Counted from the stretch's first letter, positions 25,161 through 34,187 are shown. The stretch is 64,000 nucleotides of DNA from Hwangdonia seohaensis (GCF_031932625.1 NZ_JAVSCK010000001.1:806001-870000); one strand, 5' to 3'. Numbers and translations are program-made. The notes: generated by a model not told the origin, from the letters alone.

Positions 25161-25319
25161 ACAGTGGAATATTCATTGACTGAGCGCGGGAGAACTTTGG
25201 AAAGCTTAATTGCAGAACTAATGGATTGGGGTTATTTCAAGGAAAAAAACTATTTAGAGTTAAACATTCGATGGGCGAACGGACAAGACCCTGCAAAAAT
25301 CAAACCTCAGCATACCTAA
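25161..25319 (+). pseudogene. Relic of an HxlR-family transcriptional regulator (C-terminal part)
   Basis: A frame with no start codon of its own (a TAA lies at 25158-25160) reads VEYSLTERGRTLESLIAEL and then MDWGYF, which is the end of the HxlR winged-helix domain (VEYSLTExGxxLxxLxxxLxxWG). After that about 25 codons of unrelated sequence run to a TAA, overlapping the tag gene's last codons by 20 bp. The N-terminal two-thirds of the gene are missing. It lies divergent to the YdhR-like gene, a common HxlR arrangement. Confidence 0.7.
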
Positions 25320-25863
25320 AGCACCCCATTTCATGGTCGTTTACCATACCCGTTGCTTGCATGTGCGCATAAACCACGGTTGAGCCCACAAACTTAAAAC
25401 CACGCTTTTTTAAATCTTTGCTTAGGGCATCGCTTAATGGCGTGTTGGCAGGTGCGTCTTTATAGTTTTTAAGTTTGTTTTTAATGGGTTTGCCATCAAC
25501 AAACCCCCAAATGTATTTTGAGAACGACCCAAATTCCTCCTGAATTTTCATAAAAGCCTGGGCATTGGTAACGGTGGCTTTTACTTTCAGTTTGTTTCTT
25601 ATAATACCGGCATCTTGCAATAAAGCATCCATTTTATCTTGGTTGTAATTGGCTATTTTTTTATAGTCAAAATTATCAAAGGCTTTCCTGAAATTTTCGC
25701 GTTTACGCAAAATGGTAATCCAACTTAAACCCGCTTGAAAGGTTTCTAAAATTAAAAACTCAAAAAGCGTCGCATCGTCATAAACCGGAACGCCCCATTC
25801 CTCATCGTGGTAAGCTTCATACAAAGCGTCGCCAACACACCAACCGCATTTATGTTTTTCCAT
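25300..25863 (-). CDS. tag: DNA-3-methyladenine glycosylase I
   Basis: The 187-residue enzyme removes 3-methyladenine from DNA. It shows the start KCGWCVGDALYEAYHDEEWG, the FLILETFQAGLSWITILRKR block with the Glu that reads the base, and the end VNDHEMGCFRY. The Cys and His residues at both ends form the zinc site of Tag. The length is normal. No other repair gene is adjacent. Confidence 0.95.
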   Translation of the reverse strand: MEKHKCGWCVGDALYEAYHDEEWGVPVYDDATLFEFLILETFQAGLSWITILRKRENFRKAFDNFDYKKIANYNQDKMDALLQDAGIIRNKLKVKATVTNAQAFMKIQEEFGSFSKYIWGFVDGKPIKNKLKNYKDAPANTPLSDALSKDLKKRGFKFVGSTVVYAHMQATGMVNDHEMGCFRYAEV

Positions 25864-25953
25864 ATTAAAACGTATTAAATGCCCATTTTGGGCGCTTGTA
25901 AGGTTTAAATTTAAAACATGACAAATATCATCTTAAATAAAATACCAAGGTAC

Positions 25954-25961
25954 TAAATTTG
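25954..25961 (+). promoter_or_regulatory. -7 element upstream of thioredoxin-like gene
   Basis: TAAATTTG fits TAnnTTTG, with a start expected near 25966, 29 nt before the ATG at 25995. This argues against the earlier TTG at 25959 as the start codon. No clear -33 element is seen. Confidence 0.45.
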
Positions 25962-25994
25962 TGCCATCATATTTTGTCATTAAAACATAAAATC

Positions 25995-26612
25995 ATGGAT
26001 TCTATTATAAAAAATAGTTTAAAGAATAGCATGTCGTATCCCGAATACAGAAGTTTGGTAAAGCAGTTGGTTGAAGACAATTCGACCACTGGGGACGATA
26101 AAAGTGAAGCGATGGTAGACTATACCAAGCTTAACGATAGACGGATGAACCGTTGGGATAAAACCATAAAAATTTCGGACGAGGCTAAAAAAAGAATTGA
26201 GTCTTTTGAGGATAACATGACTTGGTTGCTCATTACCGAAAGTTGGTGTGGCGATGCGGCACATGTGGTGCCAGCCATAAATAAGGTAACCGATTTAAAC
26301 AGCCATATTGATTTAAGAGTGGTACTTCGTGATGACAATCCAGATTTAATGAATGCTTTTTTAACCAACGGCGGAAGAGCAATCCCGAAGTTAATCATGG
26401 TTGAAAATGCAACCGGAAATGTTGTATGTACATTTGGGCCACGTCCAACCGAAGCCACAAACTATGTAAATAGATTTAAGGCGAAATACGGGACATTAAC
26501 CCCAGAATTTAAAGAAGATTTGCAGCATTGGTACAACAACGATAAAGGGCAAAATGTAATTAGCGACCTTACCGAATTGTTGTGCGAATTGCAGCCTAGC
26601 GTTTGCCAATAA
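25995..26612 (+). CDS. Thioredoxin-like protein with a single active-site Cys (WCGDA)
   Basis: From ATG 25995 the product is 205 residues. The middle has TWLLITESWCGDAAHVVPAI near residue 78-97: the thioredoxin position with WCGDA in place of WCGPC, so the second Cys is absent. The cis-Pro segment (RAIPKLIMVE) is present. It cannot make the usual intramolecular disulfide, so it may act by a single Cys or only bind. It is convergent with and overlaps the next gene by 17 bp. Confidence 0.8.
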   Translation: MDSIIKNSLKNSMSYPEYRSLVKQLVEDNSTTGDDKSEAMVDYTKLNDRRMNRWDKTIKISDEAKKRIESFEDNMTWLLITESWCGDAAHVVPAINKVTDLNSHIDLRVVLRDDNPDLMNAFLTNGGRAIPKLIMVENATGNVVCTFGPRPTEATNYVNRFKAKYGTLTPEFKEDLQHWYNNDKGQNVISDLTELLCELQPSVCQ

Positions 26613-27324
26613 AGTTAAACGTAATAGAACCAATCTGACTTTTTTTAGAGGCATCGGAACTAAACTGAGCGTTTTTTGCATACTCCAAAGCGTGCTCTAC
26701 CAAGCATTCGTTTGATGTGGATGAAGACGAGTTTACGTAGGCATCAGTAACATCGCCTTGGGCATTTACGGTAATATTTATAACTATTTTTCCGCCAATT
26801 TCGCAAAGATAAACCGGAATTGGAATGTACACTTTTTTTCGGTTTACCAACGAAAAACTAATGGTGCTTTTGGTGTTGTCGCCTTCGTCTTGCTGTTTTT
26901 TTAACAGGTCGTTTACTTTGCTAAACGACGAGAGTTCTTCGGTATTTAATTTAGAATCTTCAGTGCTTTCATAGGCTTTCTTAAAGGCATCATTCTGCTC
27001 GGGTACACTGCTGTTTTTTGGCACATAATCTTCTGGTGGTGCAATGGGTTTATAGGCCTGGGCAAACTGCTTATTGTTGCTGGTTTCGTTATAGGCGTTA
27101 TTGGTTTCGGCCTTACTGGCATTTAAGTTTTCTAAGGCTTCAAGTATTTTTATTTCTTCTTCGGTGAGTTCTTCTTCGGGCTCCATTTCATAGTAGCTTT
27201 CAGACATAAATGCACTTTGTTTTTTAAGGCTTAAATTGAAAATAGAAAGTACTACGGTACCCGCTAATAGCAAGGTGATAAGTAGGGCTTTATGTTGATT
27301 TGTTAGGTTCAAATCTGTGTTCAT
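26596..27324 (-). CDS. TonB-like protein (membrane anchor, C-terminal TonB-type domain)
   Basis: The 242-residue protein has a short cytoplasmic N-terminus, one membrane helix at about 13-31 and an acidic, Asn/Ser-rich periplasmic linker. Its C-terminal domain includes YIPIPVYLCEIGGKIVINITVNAQGDVTDAYV, the TonB C-terminal strand pattern. It lacks the Pro-rich linker of classical TonB. It is the last gene of the conserved ftsX-DUF3098-uppP-truB run on the minus strand, 41 bp after truB. Confidence 0.75.
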   Translation of the reverse strand: MNTDLNLTNQHKALLITLLLAGTVVLSIFNLSLKKQSAFMSESYYEMEPEEELTEEEIKILEALENLNASKAETNNAYNETSNNKQFAQAYKPIAPPEDYVPKNSSVPEQNDAFKKAYESTEDSKLNTEELSSFSKVNDLLKKQQDEGDNTKSTISFSLVNRKKVYIPIPVYLCEIGGKIVINITVNAQGDVTDAYVNSSSSTSNECLVEHALEYAKNAQFSSDASKKSQIGSITFNFIGKR

Positions 27325-27365
27325 TTAGTGCAATTCTATATGAAATATACGTAAAAATAAACAAT

Positions 27366-28082
27366 TTAGTCTTTTAGCGATGCAATGAAGCTTTCAATTG
27401 ATACCGCATTGGCAACTTGAAACGCCCCAATTCTTGTTCTTCGGAGTGATGATAGATGCGCACCGGACTGTAATGCTTTACCGAAATCGTTGGCTAAAGA
27501 CCGTATATACGTGCCTTTGCTGCAAACCACTCTAAAGTCTAAATGTATTGCGCCGGTATTGCCCCCCGTTGAAGTATCAATTTTAGTGATTTCAAATTCT
27601 TCAATATTTACCGTTCTCGCTTTAATATCAACCGATTCGCCAGCTCTTGCATATTCGTATAAGCGTTTTCCATCCTTTTTTAAAGCTGAAAAAACTGGTG
27701 GATATTGTTGAATCTCGCCAATAAATTGTTTGGTGGTTTCTTGTATTAATTCATTTGAAATATGCTCTGTTGGAAACGTTTCATTTATCTCGGTTTCCAA
27801 ATCAAAAGATGGCGTGGTGCTTCCTAAAACAAAGGTGCCCGTGTATTCTTTTATCTGTCCTTGAAACGTATCGATTTGCTTCGTCATTTTTCCCGTGCAA
27901 ATCACTAATAAACCCGTCGCCAAAGGGTCTAAAGTACCGGCATGACCCACCTTTATTTTCTTAATGTTGAAAGCTTGACGGATTTCCCAACGGAGTTTAT
28001 TAACCACTTGAAACGAGGTCCAGTTTAAAGGCTTATCGATAAGTAAAACTTGTCCGGAAAGATAGGCTTCTTTCGAAATCAT
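27366..28082 (-). CDS. truB: tRNA pseudouridine-55 synthase TruB
   Basis: The 238-residue enzyme converts U55 in the T-loop of tRNAs to pseudouridine. It has the start GQVLLIDKPLNWTSFQVVNK and KVGHAGTLDPLATGLLVICTG with the catalytic Asp in the TLDPLA motif (about residue 52). CSKGTYIRSLANDFGKAL is near residue 192. It lacks the long C-terminal PUA extension of E. coli TruB. It is separated from uppP by 1 bp, so translation is coupled. Confidence 0.96.
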   Translation of the reverse strand: MISKEAYLSGQVLLIDKPLNWTSFQVVNKLRWEIRQAFNIKKIKVGHAGTLDPLATGLLVICTGKMTKQIDTFQGQIKEYTGTFVLGSTTPSFDLETEINETFPTEHISNELIQETTKQFIGEIQQYPPVFSALKKDGKRLYEYARAGESVDIKARTVNIEEFEITKIDTSTGGNTGAIHLDFRVVCSKGTYIRSLANDFGKALQSGAHLSSLRRTRIGAFQVANAVSIESFIASLKD

Positions 28083-28083
28083 G

Positions 28084-28881
28084 TTAAGAGTTTAGTGCAG
28101 AAAAAATAATAGCAATAACGCCAACAATAGCGCAATAGACAGCGAAATAGGACAGTTTGCTTTTTTTAACCAAGGCAATCATCCAAGTACAGGCAAATAA
28201 ACCCGCTACAAAGGCCGCGATAAACCCCACAGAAAGCGATGTGATATTATGGCTTTCCATCGAAATATCGCCGCTTAAAATGTCTTTGGCGATTTTCCCG
28301 AAGATTAACGGCACCACCATTAAAAACGAAAAACGGGCTGCTTTGGTTTTATCGTTCCCCAACAATACCGATGTTGAAATGGTTGCACCAGAACGTGAAA
28401 TTCCGGGTAACATCGCAATAGCCTGGGAAATACCAATAATAAAAGCATTTTGAAAAGACACTTCTTTATTGGTGTCTTTGGCCTTGTCTGCCAAATAAAG
28501 CAAAAGCGCTGTAATAATTAGCATAAAGCCAACAAGCTTAATGTTGCCACCAAATAACTCGGCAAATTGAGATTCATAGGTATAGCCAATTACGGCCGCA
28601 GGAATCATGGAAATGGCAATTTTACTAACAAACTGTAAGTCTTCGTTCCATTCAAATTTTAAAATGCCTTTTAAAATGTCTAAAATATCTTTTCTAAAAA
28701 CAACGATGGTGCTTAAAGCGGTTGCAAAATGCAAAACCACGGTAAATAGCAAGCTTTCTTCAGGCACTGAATTATCGCCTAAAATTGCTTTTCCCAGTTC
28801 TAAATGCCCACTGGATGATACTGGTAAAAATTCGGTAAGGCCTTGAATAATGCCAAGGATGATTGAGTCGATTATATCCAT
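28084..28881 (-). CDS. uppP: Undecaprenyl-diphosphatase UppP
   Basis: This 265-residue membrane enzyme removes a phosphate from undecaprenyl diphosphate, recycling the lipid carrier for cell-wall building. It shows the two active-site blocks GLTEFLPVSSSGHLEL (about 15-30) and PGISRSGATISTSVLLG (about 158-175), in a body of eight membrane helices. It lies between DUF3098 and truB in the conserved flavobacterial gene order. Confidence 0.96.
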   Translation of the reverse strand: MDIIDSIILGIIQGLTEFLPVSSSGHLELGKAILGDNSVPEESLLFTVVLHFATALSTIVVFRKDILDILKGILKFEWNEDLQFVSKIAISMIPAAVIGYTYESQFAELFGGNIKLVGFMLIITALLLYLADKAKDTNKEVSFQNAFIIGISQAIAMLPGISRSGATISTSVLLGNDKTKAARFSFLMVVPLIFGKIAKDILSGDISMESHNITSLSVGFIAAFVAGLFACTWMIALVKKSKLSYFAVYCAIVGVIAIIFSALNS

Positions 28882-28932
28882 GGGTCAAAAATATTAAAAT
28901 TGAAATGGTAAAGTTTTAAAACCAATTGGGAT

Positions 28933-29199
28933 TTATTTTTTGGACTTTGATTTATCGGGATTCAATAAAATGGCATACATTTCAATACCAAAACCAATCA
29001 AAATTAAGGTTGGCGCCAACCGGATACGTCTCCAATTAAAAATTTCAGGATTAAAAACGTTGGGATCGTCGCTACCGCCACCGGCCATCAAAATAAAACC
29101 AAGTGCGATACACGCTAAACCAATAAACATGAATTTATAGTTTTTCTTTCCAAAAACAAAAACTGGTTTTGTGTTTTCTTTACGTTTTTTATCTCCCAT
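28933..29199 (-). CDS. DUF3098 small membrane protein
   Basis: The 88 residues contain FGKKNYKFMFIGLACIALGF and GGGSDDPNVFNPEIFNWRRI, characteristic of DUF3098, with two membrane helices (about 26-42 and 62-80). It is nearly always between ftsX and uppP in Bacteroidota. Its function is unknown, but the setting suggests a role at the cell-division or envelope-building site. Confidence 0.88.
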   Translation of the reverse strand: MGDKKRKENTKPVFVFGKKNYKFMFIGLACIALGFILMAGGGSDDPNVFNPEIFNWRRIRLAPTLILIGFGIEMYAILLNPDKSKSKK

Positions 29200-29272
29200 A
29201 ATGCTTTATAAAATAAGTAGTGCAAATTAACGGATTTATTTAAATAGAAGTGTTAATACCATGGTAAAATAC

Positions 29273-30151
29273 CTAATAATACAGTTGGTCGGTTTTCAAG
29301 TTTAAAAAACGCTGGGTTGCAAAATGGGTGCTTATCCAAGTAATTATAATGCCCAAGGCAAAAATAAAAGCAAACAATGCGCCTACTAAAACAGGATTGC
29401 TTAGCAACTCTAATTCGGTAAATGTTTTATTAAGATAAAACAAAACAATGGCCATACCAATTAAAGCCAATATCGCACCAATAATGCCCAACCGCACGCT
29501 TTTCCAAACAAATGGACGACGAATAAACTGTTTGGTAGCGCCAACCATTTGCATGGTTTTAATGGTAAATCGTTTAGAATACACTGCCAGTCGTATCGAG
29601 CTATTAATCAACAACACCGCTATTAACGTAAAAATACCGCTAATTACCAATACCCAAAAACTTATTTTTTTAACGTTGTCGTTCATCAATTTAACCAGGT
29701 CGTTATCATAGGTAACTTCATCAACAAAGTTTTTATTTAACGCTTCCGCGGAAATTTTTTCGAGATGCTCCGAGGTTACAAAATCGGCTTTTAAATGCAC
29801 ATCGATAGAGTTTTGCAAGGGGTTGTAACCCACAAAATCCATAAAATCTTCACCGTTTTCAGCTTTCATAAATTCGGCAGCCTGTTCTTTCGAAACATAT
29901 TTGGTCGATTTAACATAATCTGCCATCGCCAAACTTTTTTCAAGCTGTTTTACTTCAACATCTTTGGCGTTTTCTTTTAGGTAAATGGTTAATACGACCT
30001 GTTCTTTAAAATGATCGGACACCTTTTTGGCATTCAGAATGAGCATGCCCAATAAACCCAATAAAAACAATACCAGTGCAATGCTTAGTACCACCGAAAA
30101 ATAGGAAGAAATAAGCCTGCGTTTTTGGTGTTTTTCGAAAGATGTACTCAT
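29273..30151 (-). CDS. ftsX: Cell division protein FtsX
   Basis: The 292-residue protein has an N-terminal cytoplasmic stretch, a first helix at about 17-40, an extracytoplasmic domain, and three further helices near 165-190, 218-240 and 258-280. This is the FtsX layout, with SSIRLAVYSKRFTIKTMQMVGATKQFIRRPF before the third helix. With FtsE it forms an ABC-type complex controlling cell-wall hydrolases at division. ftsE is not in this window. Confidence 0.92.
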   Translation of the reverse strand: MSTSFEKHQKRRLISSYFSVVLSIALVLFLLGLLGMLILNAKKVSDHFKEQVVLTIYLKENAKDVEVKQLEKSLAMADYVKSTKYVSKEQAAEFMKAENGEDFMDFVGYNPLQNSIDVHLKADFVTSEHLEKISAEALNKNFVDEVTYDNDLVKLMNDNVKKISFWVLVISGIFTLIAVLLINSSIRLAVYSKRFTIKTMQMVGATKQFIRRPFVWKSVRLGIIGAILALIGMAIVLFYLNKTFTELELLSNPVLVGALFAFIFALGIIITWISTHFATQRFLNLKTDQLYY

Positions 30152-30385
30152 AAAATAATGGGATTAACGGTGTAAAAATAGTAAAGAAATTGAAAAGAGA
30201 CTTCAAAAGCGATAAGTCTTTTGATTTCAATTGAATTTGTCATTCCCTTGAAAATTGGAATCTCACCTTTTAAGGGCGTTTTTTCGTTTTTCAAATTAAA
30301 TATTTAGAATAATTACTGATGTTTAAGGATTACAACGTTTAAACTTTCAACATTGTTATAATAAGCTTAAATTTGCCATCGAATT
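30152..30385. other. Intergenic DNA before leuS, repeat-containing
   Basis: This 234-bp part of the 370-bp gap between ftsX and leuS holds a decayed CATTCCC-family hairpin at 30239-30263. The rest is AT-rich and I see no gene or clear promoter. A full REP-like element follows. Confidence 0.5.
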
Positions 30386-30503
30386 CGTCATTCCGAGCGG
30401 AGCGTGGGAATCTGTTAATTTTGAAGTTCAAATCAAAAGATTGCCACAGTCGTTCCGATAACTCCCGATAGCTATCGGGACGGTACTCTTTCGCAATGAC
30501 GTT
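30386..30503. repeat. REP-like element with CGTCATT / AATGACG ends, upstream of leuS
   Basis: The element begins CGTCATTCCGAGCGGAGCG and ends TCGCAATGACGTT, an inverted pair. Inside are GAATCTG...CAGATT-like half sites and the palindrome TCCCGATAGCTATCGGGA near 30463. It ends 18 bp before the leuS start. Relatives are at 33570-33682, 59925-60013 and, as a fragment, at 7860-7927. Confidence 0.75.
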
Positions 30504-30521
30504 AATATTTTTTGTTAGAAA

Positions 30522-33500
30522 ATGAAATACGATTTTAGGAGAATAGAAAAAGATTGGCAAGATTACTGGCGCGACCACAAAACCTTTAAAGCCGTAAACG
30601 GTAGCGACAAACCAAAATATTATGTATTGGACATGTTTCCTTACCCAAGCGGTGCGGGCTTGCACGTTGGGCATCCGTTGGGTTATATCGCTTCCGATAT
30701 TTATGCACGCTACAAACGCCTCCAAGGGTTTAATGTTTTGCATCCGCAAGGTTACGATAGTTTTGGTTTACCTGCCGAACAGTACGCCATTCAAACGGGG
30801 CAACACCCTGCCATTACAACTGCTGAAAACATAAAAACCTACCGCCGTCAGCTCGATCAAATCGGGTTTTCATTCGATTGGTCGCGCGAGGTAAGAACCT
30901 CCGACCCCAATTATTACAAATGGACGCAGTGGATTTTTATCCAATTGTTCAATTCGTGGTACAATAACGACAGCGATAAAGCTGAAGATATTTCAGAATT
31001 GATAAAACTTTTTGAAGCTGAAGGAAACTCAACAGTAAACGCCGTTTGTGATGATAATATCGAACCGTTTTCTGCTGAAGATTGGAAATCGTTTTCATCT
31101 AAAAAACAGCAACAAATACTATTGCAATACCGTTTAACCTATTTAGCCGAAACCGAGGTGAATTGGTGTCCCGCTTTAGGTACGGTTTTAGCTAACGATG
31201 AGATTGTTAATGGCGTTTCAGAACGTGGCGGCCATCCCGTAATCCGTAAAAAAATGACCCAATGGAGCATGCGCATCTCGGCTTATGCAGAGCGTTTGCT
31301 ACAAGGTTTGGATAAGATAGATTGGACCGACGCTTTAAAGGAAAGCCAACGCAACTGGATTGGAAAATCGGTTGGAGCATCTGTCGAATTCAAAATCCCA
31401 AATTCAGAATCTAAAATTTCTGTGTTTACCACAAGGCCCGATACCATTTTTGGCGTTAGTTTCATGACGCTTGCACCAGAGCACGAATTGGTATCGCAAA
31501 TTACAACACCCGAGCAAAAAGCCGATGTGGACGCTTATGTTGAAGCCACGGCAAAACGTAGCGAGCGCGATAGAATGGCCGATGTAAAAACCATTTCGGG
31601 TGCTTTTACGGGCGCTTACGCCGAACATCCGTTTACAAAAGAGCCTATTCCTATTTGGATTGGCGATTACGTGTTGGCGGGTTACGGTACAGGTGCGGTA
31701 ATGTCGGTGCCTTGCGGCGATCAGCGCGATTACGATTTTGCAAAACATTTTAAAATTCCCATTCCAAATATTTTTGATGGGGTTGATATAAGTGAAGAAG
31801 CCTTTGCCGATAAAGAAAAAACCGTAATTGGGAATAGCGATTTCCTTAACGGATTAAACTATAAAAAAGCCACCAAACGCGTTATTTACGAATTGGAAAA
31901 AATAGGTCAGGGCGAAGGAAAAACCAATTACCGTTTACGCGATGCGGTGTTTTCGCGCCAGCGTTATTGGGGCGAACCCTTTCCGGTGTATTATGTAAAT
32001 GGTATGCCACAAATGATTGATGCCGCGCATTTACCCATTAAACTGCCCGAAGTTGAAAAATATTTACCAACCGAAACCGGCGAGCCACCATTGGGGAACG
32101 CCACCGTTTGGGCTTGGGACCGCCTCAAGGCGGAAGTAGTCTCAAATAGTTTGATTGATAATGAAAACGTTTTTCCATTAGAGTTAAACACCATGCCCGG
32201 GTGGGCGGGAAGCTCCTGGTATTTTAACCGCTATATGGATGCCAGTAATGAAAACGAATTTGCAAGCCAAGAAGCACTAAATTATTGGAAGGATGTCGAT
32301 TTGTACATTGGCGGCAGCGAGCATGCCACAGGGCATTTGTTGTACGCGCGTTTTTGGCAGAAATTTTTGTTTGATAAAAACTTGGTGCCCGTTGATGAGT
32401 TTGCCAAAAAGCTGATTAACCAAGGGATGATTTTGGGGACTAGTGCTTTTGTTTATGTTTTAGAACCTTTTATGACCTACAAAGGAGATGGAATGATAAA
32501 CTCGATTCCAGTTTCACTACCAATATATGACAAAATTTATATAATAAGCTTTAACTATATTGCTAATGCAGATGAAATTCATGAGTATGGAGATTCTAGA
32601 TTTTTTCATAATACCAAAATTCAAGATAAATTAACTCAAACTATTAGAGAATCTTTAAGAGGTAAAGTATTAAAGGATGAATTTGACATGTCTCAAAAAT
32701 ATGTAGACGATATTGAAAATTGTAATGTAACTGCTCTATATATAAGGCCATTGCATACTGATGTGTCTTTTGTAAATTCATCTGATGAATTAGACATTGA
32801 AGCTTTTAAAAATTGGAGAGAAGAATATAAAGACGCTGAGTTTATTACTGAAGAAGATGGCACATTTAAAGTAAAACGCGACGTCGAAAAAATGTCGAAA
32901 TCCAAATACAACGTTGTAAATCCAGACGATATTGTTTCAGATTACGGCGCTGATTCTTTGCGTTTATACGAAATGTTCCTCGGACCATTGGAGCAATACA
33001 AACCTTGGAATACCGCTGGTATTACGGGTGTGCATTCCTTCCTTAAAAAACTTTGGAAATTGTATGTTGGCGAAAACGGATTGCATGTAAATGATGCTGA
33101 ACCAACAAAGGACAATTTAAAAACACTGCACAAAACCATTAAAAAGGTACAGGAAGATATTGAGAGTTTCTCGTTTAATACTTCGGTATCGACTTTTATG
33201 ATTGCGGTTAACGAGCTAACGGCTCAAAAATGCACATCGAAAGAGATACTCGAACCGTTTTTGATTTTAATTTCGCCGTATGCGCCGCATATTGCCGAGG
33301 AATTATGGCATCAATTGGGACATACCGGGTCGATTTCAACCGCGCCGTTCCCGAAATTCGAGGAAAAACACTTGGTTGAAAGCAGCAAGAATTACCCGAT
33401 TTCGTTTAACGGTAAAATGCGTTTTACGATGGAATTGCCTTTGGATATGAGTAAAGAAGACATTGAAAAAGCGGTTTTGGCACACGAGAAAACCAAAGAC

Positions 33501-33569
33501 CAATTACAAGGGCGCGAACCCAAAAAGGTAATTGTGGTGCCCGGGAAAATCGTGAATATTGTGGGATAA
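30522..33569 (+). CDS. leuS: Leucyl-tRNA synthetase with an unusual insertion before KMSKS
   Basis: At 1,015 residues this is longer than the 920-960 I expect for Bacteroidota LeuS. The class I motifs are clear: YPSGAGLHVGHPLGY (HIGH) at about residue 39 and EKMSKSKYN (KMSKS) near 790. The editing domain lies between them, with TRPDTIFGVSF near 305. Between residues about 646 and 735 the usual short linker after GTSAFVY is replaced by a longer AT-rich stretch (PFMTYKGDGMINSIPVSL and on). The gene is flanked on both sides by related REP-like elements. Confidence 0.97.
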   Translation: MKYDFRRIEKDWQDYWRDHKTFKAVNGSDKPKYYVLDMFPYPSGAGLHVGHPLGYIASDIYARYKRLQGFNVLHPQGYDSFGLPAEQYAIQTGQHPAITTAENIKTYRRQLDQIGFSFDWSREVRTSDPNYYKWTQWIFIQLFNSWYNNDSDKAEDISELIKLFEAEGNSTVNAVCDDNIEPFSAEDWKSFSSKKQQQILLQYRLTYLAETEVNWCPALGTVLANDEIVNGVSERGGHPVIRKKMTQWSMRISAYAERLLQGLDKIDWTDALKESQRNWIGKSVGASVEFKIPNSESKISVFTTRPDTIFGVSFMTLAPEHELVSQITTPEQKADVDAYVEATAKRSERDRMADVKTISGAFTGAYAEHPFTKEPIPIWIGDYVLAGYGTGAVMSVPCGDQRDYDFAKHFKIPIPNIFDGVDISEEAFADKEKTVIGNSDFLNGLNYKKATKRVIYELEKIGQGEGKTNYRLRDAVFSRQRYWGEPFPVYYVNGMPQMIDAAHLPIKLPEVEKYLPTETGEPPLGNATVWAWDRLKAEVVSNSLIDNENVFPLELNTMPGWAGSSWYFNRYMDASNENEFASQEALNYWKDVDLYIGGSEHATGHLLYARFWQKFLFDKNLVPVDEFAKKLINQGMILGTSAFVYVLEPFMTYKGDGMINSIPVSLPIYDKIYIISFNYIANADEIHEYGDSRFFHNTKIQDKLTQTIRESLRGKVLKDEFDMSQKYVDDIENCNVTALYIRPLHTDVSFVNSSDELDIEAFKNWREEYKDAEFITEEDGTFKVKRDVEKMSKSKYNVVNPDDIVSDYGADSLRLYEMFLGPLEQYKPWNTAGITGVHSFLKKLWKLYVGENGLHVNDAEPTKDNLKTLHKTIKKVQEDIESFSFNTSVSTFMIAVNELTAQKCTSKEILEPFLILISPYAPHIAEELWHQLGHTGSISTAPFPKFEEKHLVESSKNYPISFNGKMRFTMELPLDMSKEDIEKAVLAHEKTKDQLQGREPKKVIVVPGKIVNIVG

Positions 33570-33682
33570 CGTCATGCCGAGGAGTCCCGATAGCTATCGG
33601 GACGACGTGGGAATCTGTCGAATAGTAATTTCAAATTGAAAGATTGCCACAACTTTTTATCAAAAGTTTCGCAATGACGTTT
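33570..33682. repeat. REP-like element with CGTCAT / AATGACG ends, downstream of leuS
   Basis: It starts one base after the leuS stop with CGTCATGCCGAGGAG, contains TCCCGATAGCTATCGGGA at about 33585, GGGAATCTG and AGATTGCC, and ends TTCGCAATGACGTT. The end pairs and the internal palindrome match the element before leuS. Confidence 0.75.
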
Positions 33683-33791
33683 TGAGTTCGAATTAAAAAG
33701 ATAACCACACTTCGACTGCGCTCAGTGCAAGTTGTAATTTATTATAACAGATTTGATTGAATGACAAAAGGCTAATGGATTACGGTTTGTT

Positions 33792-33902
33792 CCGCGTTAG
33801 GGATTGAACGGTATGTTTGAGCTCCCCGACGCAGGAAGGAGCGAGTAGTGAAAGCCCGACCCCACTTGCCCTGAGCTGAGTCGAAGGGTTGGGGTAACGC
33901 CC
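33792..33902 (+). repeat. GCGTTA...GTAACGCCC repeat, copy 1
   Basis: Begins CCGCGTTAGGGATTGAACGG and ends GGGGTAACGCCC, with AAAGCCCGACCC in between and an embedded CCCTGAGCTGAGTCGAAGGG hairpin. The flanks are inverted (GCGTTA against TAACGC). Copies 2 and 3 are at 51724-51810 and, inverted, at 56179-56275. Its G+C content is well above the surroundings. Confidence 0.7.
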
Positions 33903-33932
33903 AAATAATTATTTTATTGAAGAAACAACATT

Positions 33933-34187
33933 ATGGATTACATAGAAATTATAGGTTTTGCAGCCGCCATTTTAACCACGGCTGCTTTTTTACCACAAGT
34001 GTTTAAAACGTGGCAAACCAAAGACGTTTCGGGGCTGTCGTTACCCATGCTTATTATGTTTTTTGTGGGCATTGCATTATGGTTGGTTTATGGGGTGTTT
34101 ATTGATAGCCCGTCTATGATTACCGCCAATGCGATAACCATTGTTTCAGCGTTTTTGCTGATCTATTTTAAGGTGAAATATAATTAG
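33933..34187 (+). CDS. SemiSWEET sugar transporter
   Basis: The 84-residue protein has three membrane helices and the PQ-loop FLPQVFKTWQTKDVSGLSLP (about residues 20-40). SemiSWEETs work as dimers to pass sugars such as sucrose or glucose down their gradient. The length is typical. It is a single-gene unit between the repeats after leuS and the peptidase gene. Confidence 0.93.
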   Translation: MDYIEIIGFAAAILTTAAFLPQVFKTWQTKDVSGLSLPMLIMFFVGIALWLVYGVFIDSPSMITANAITIVSAFLLIYFKVKYN

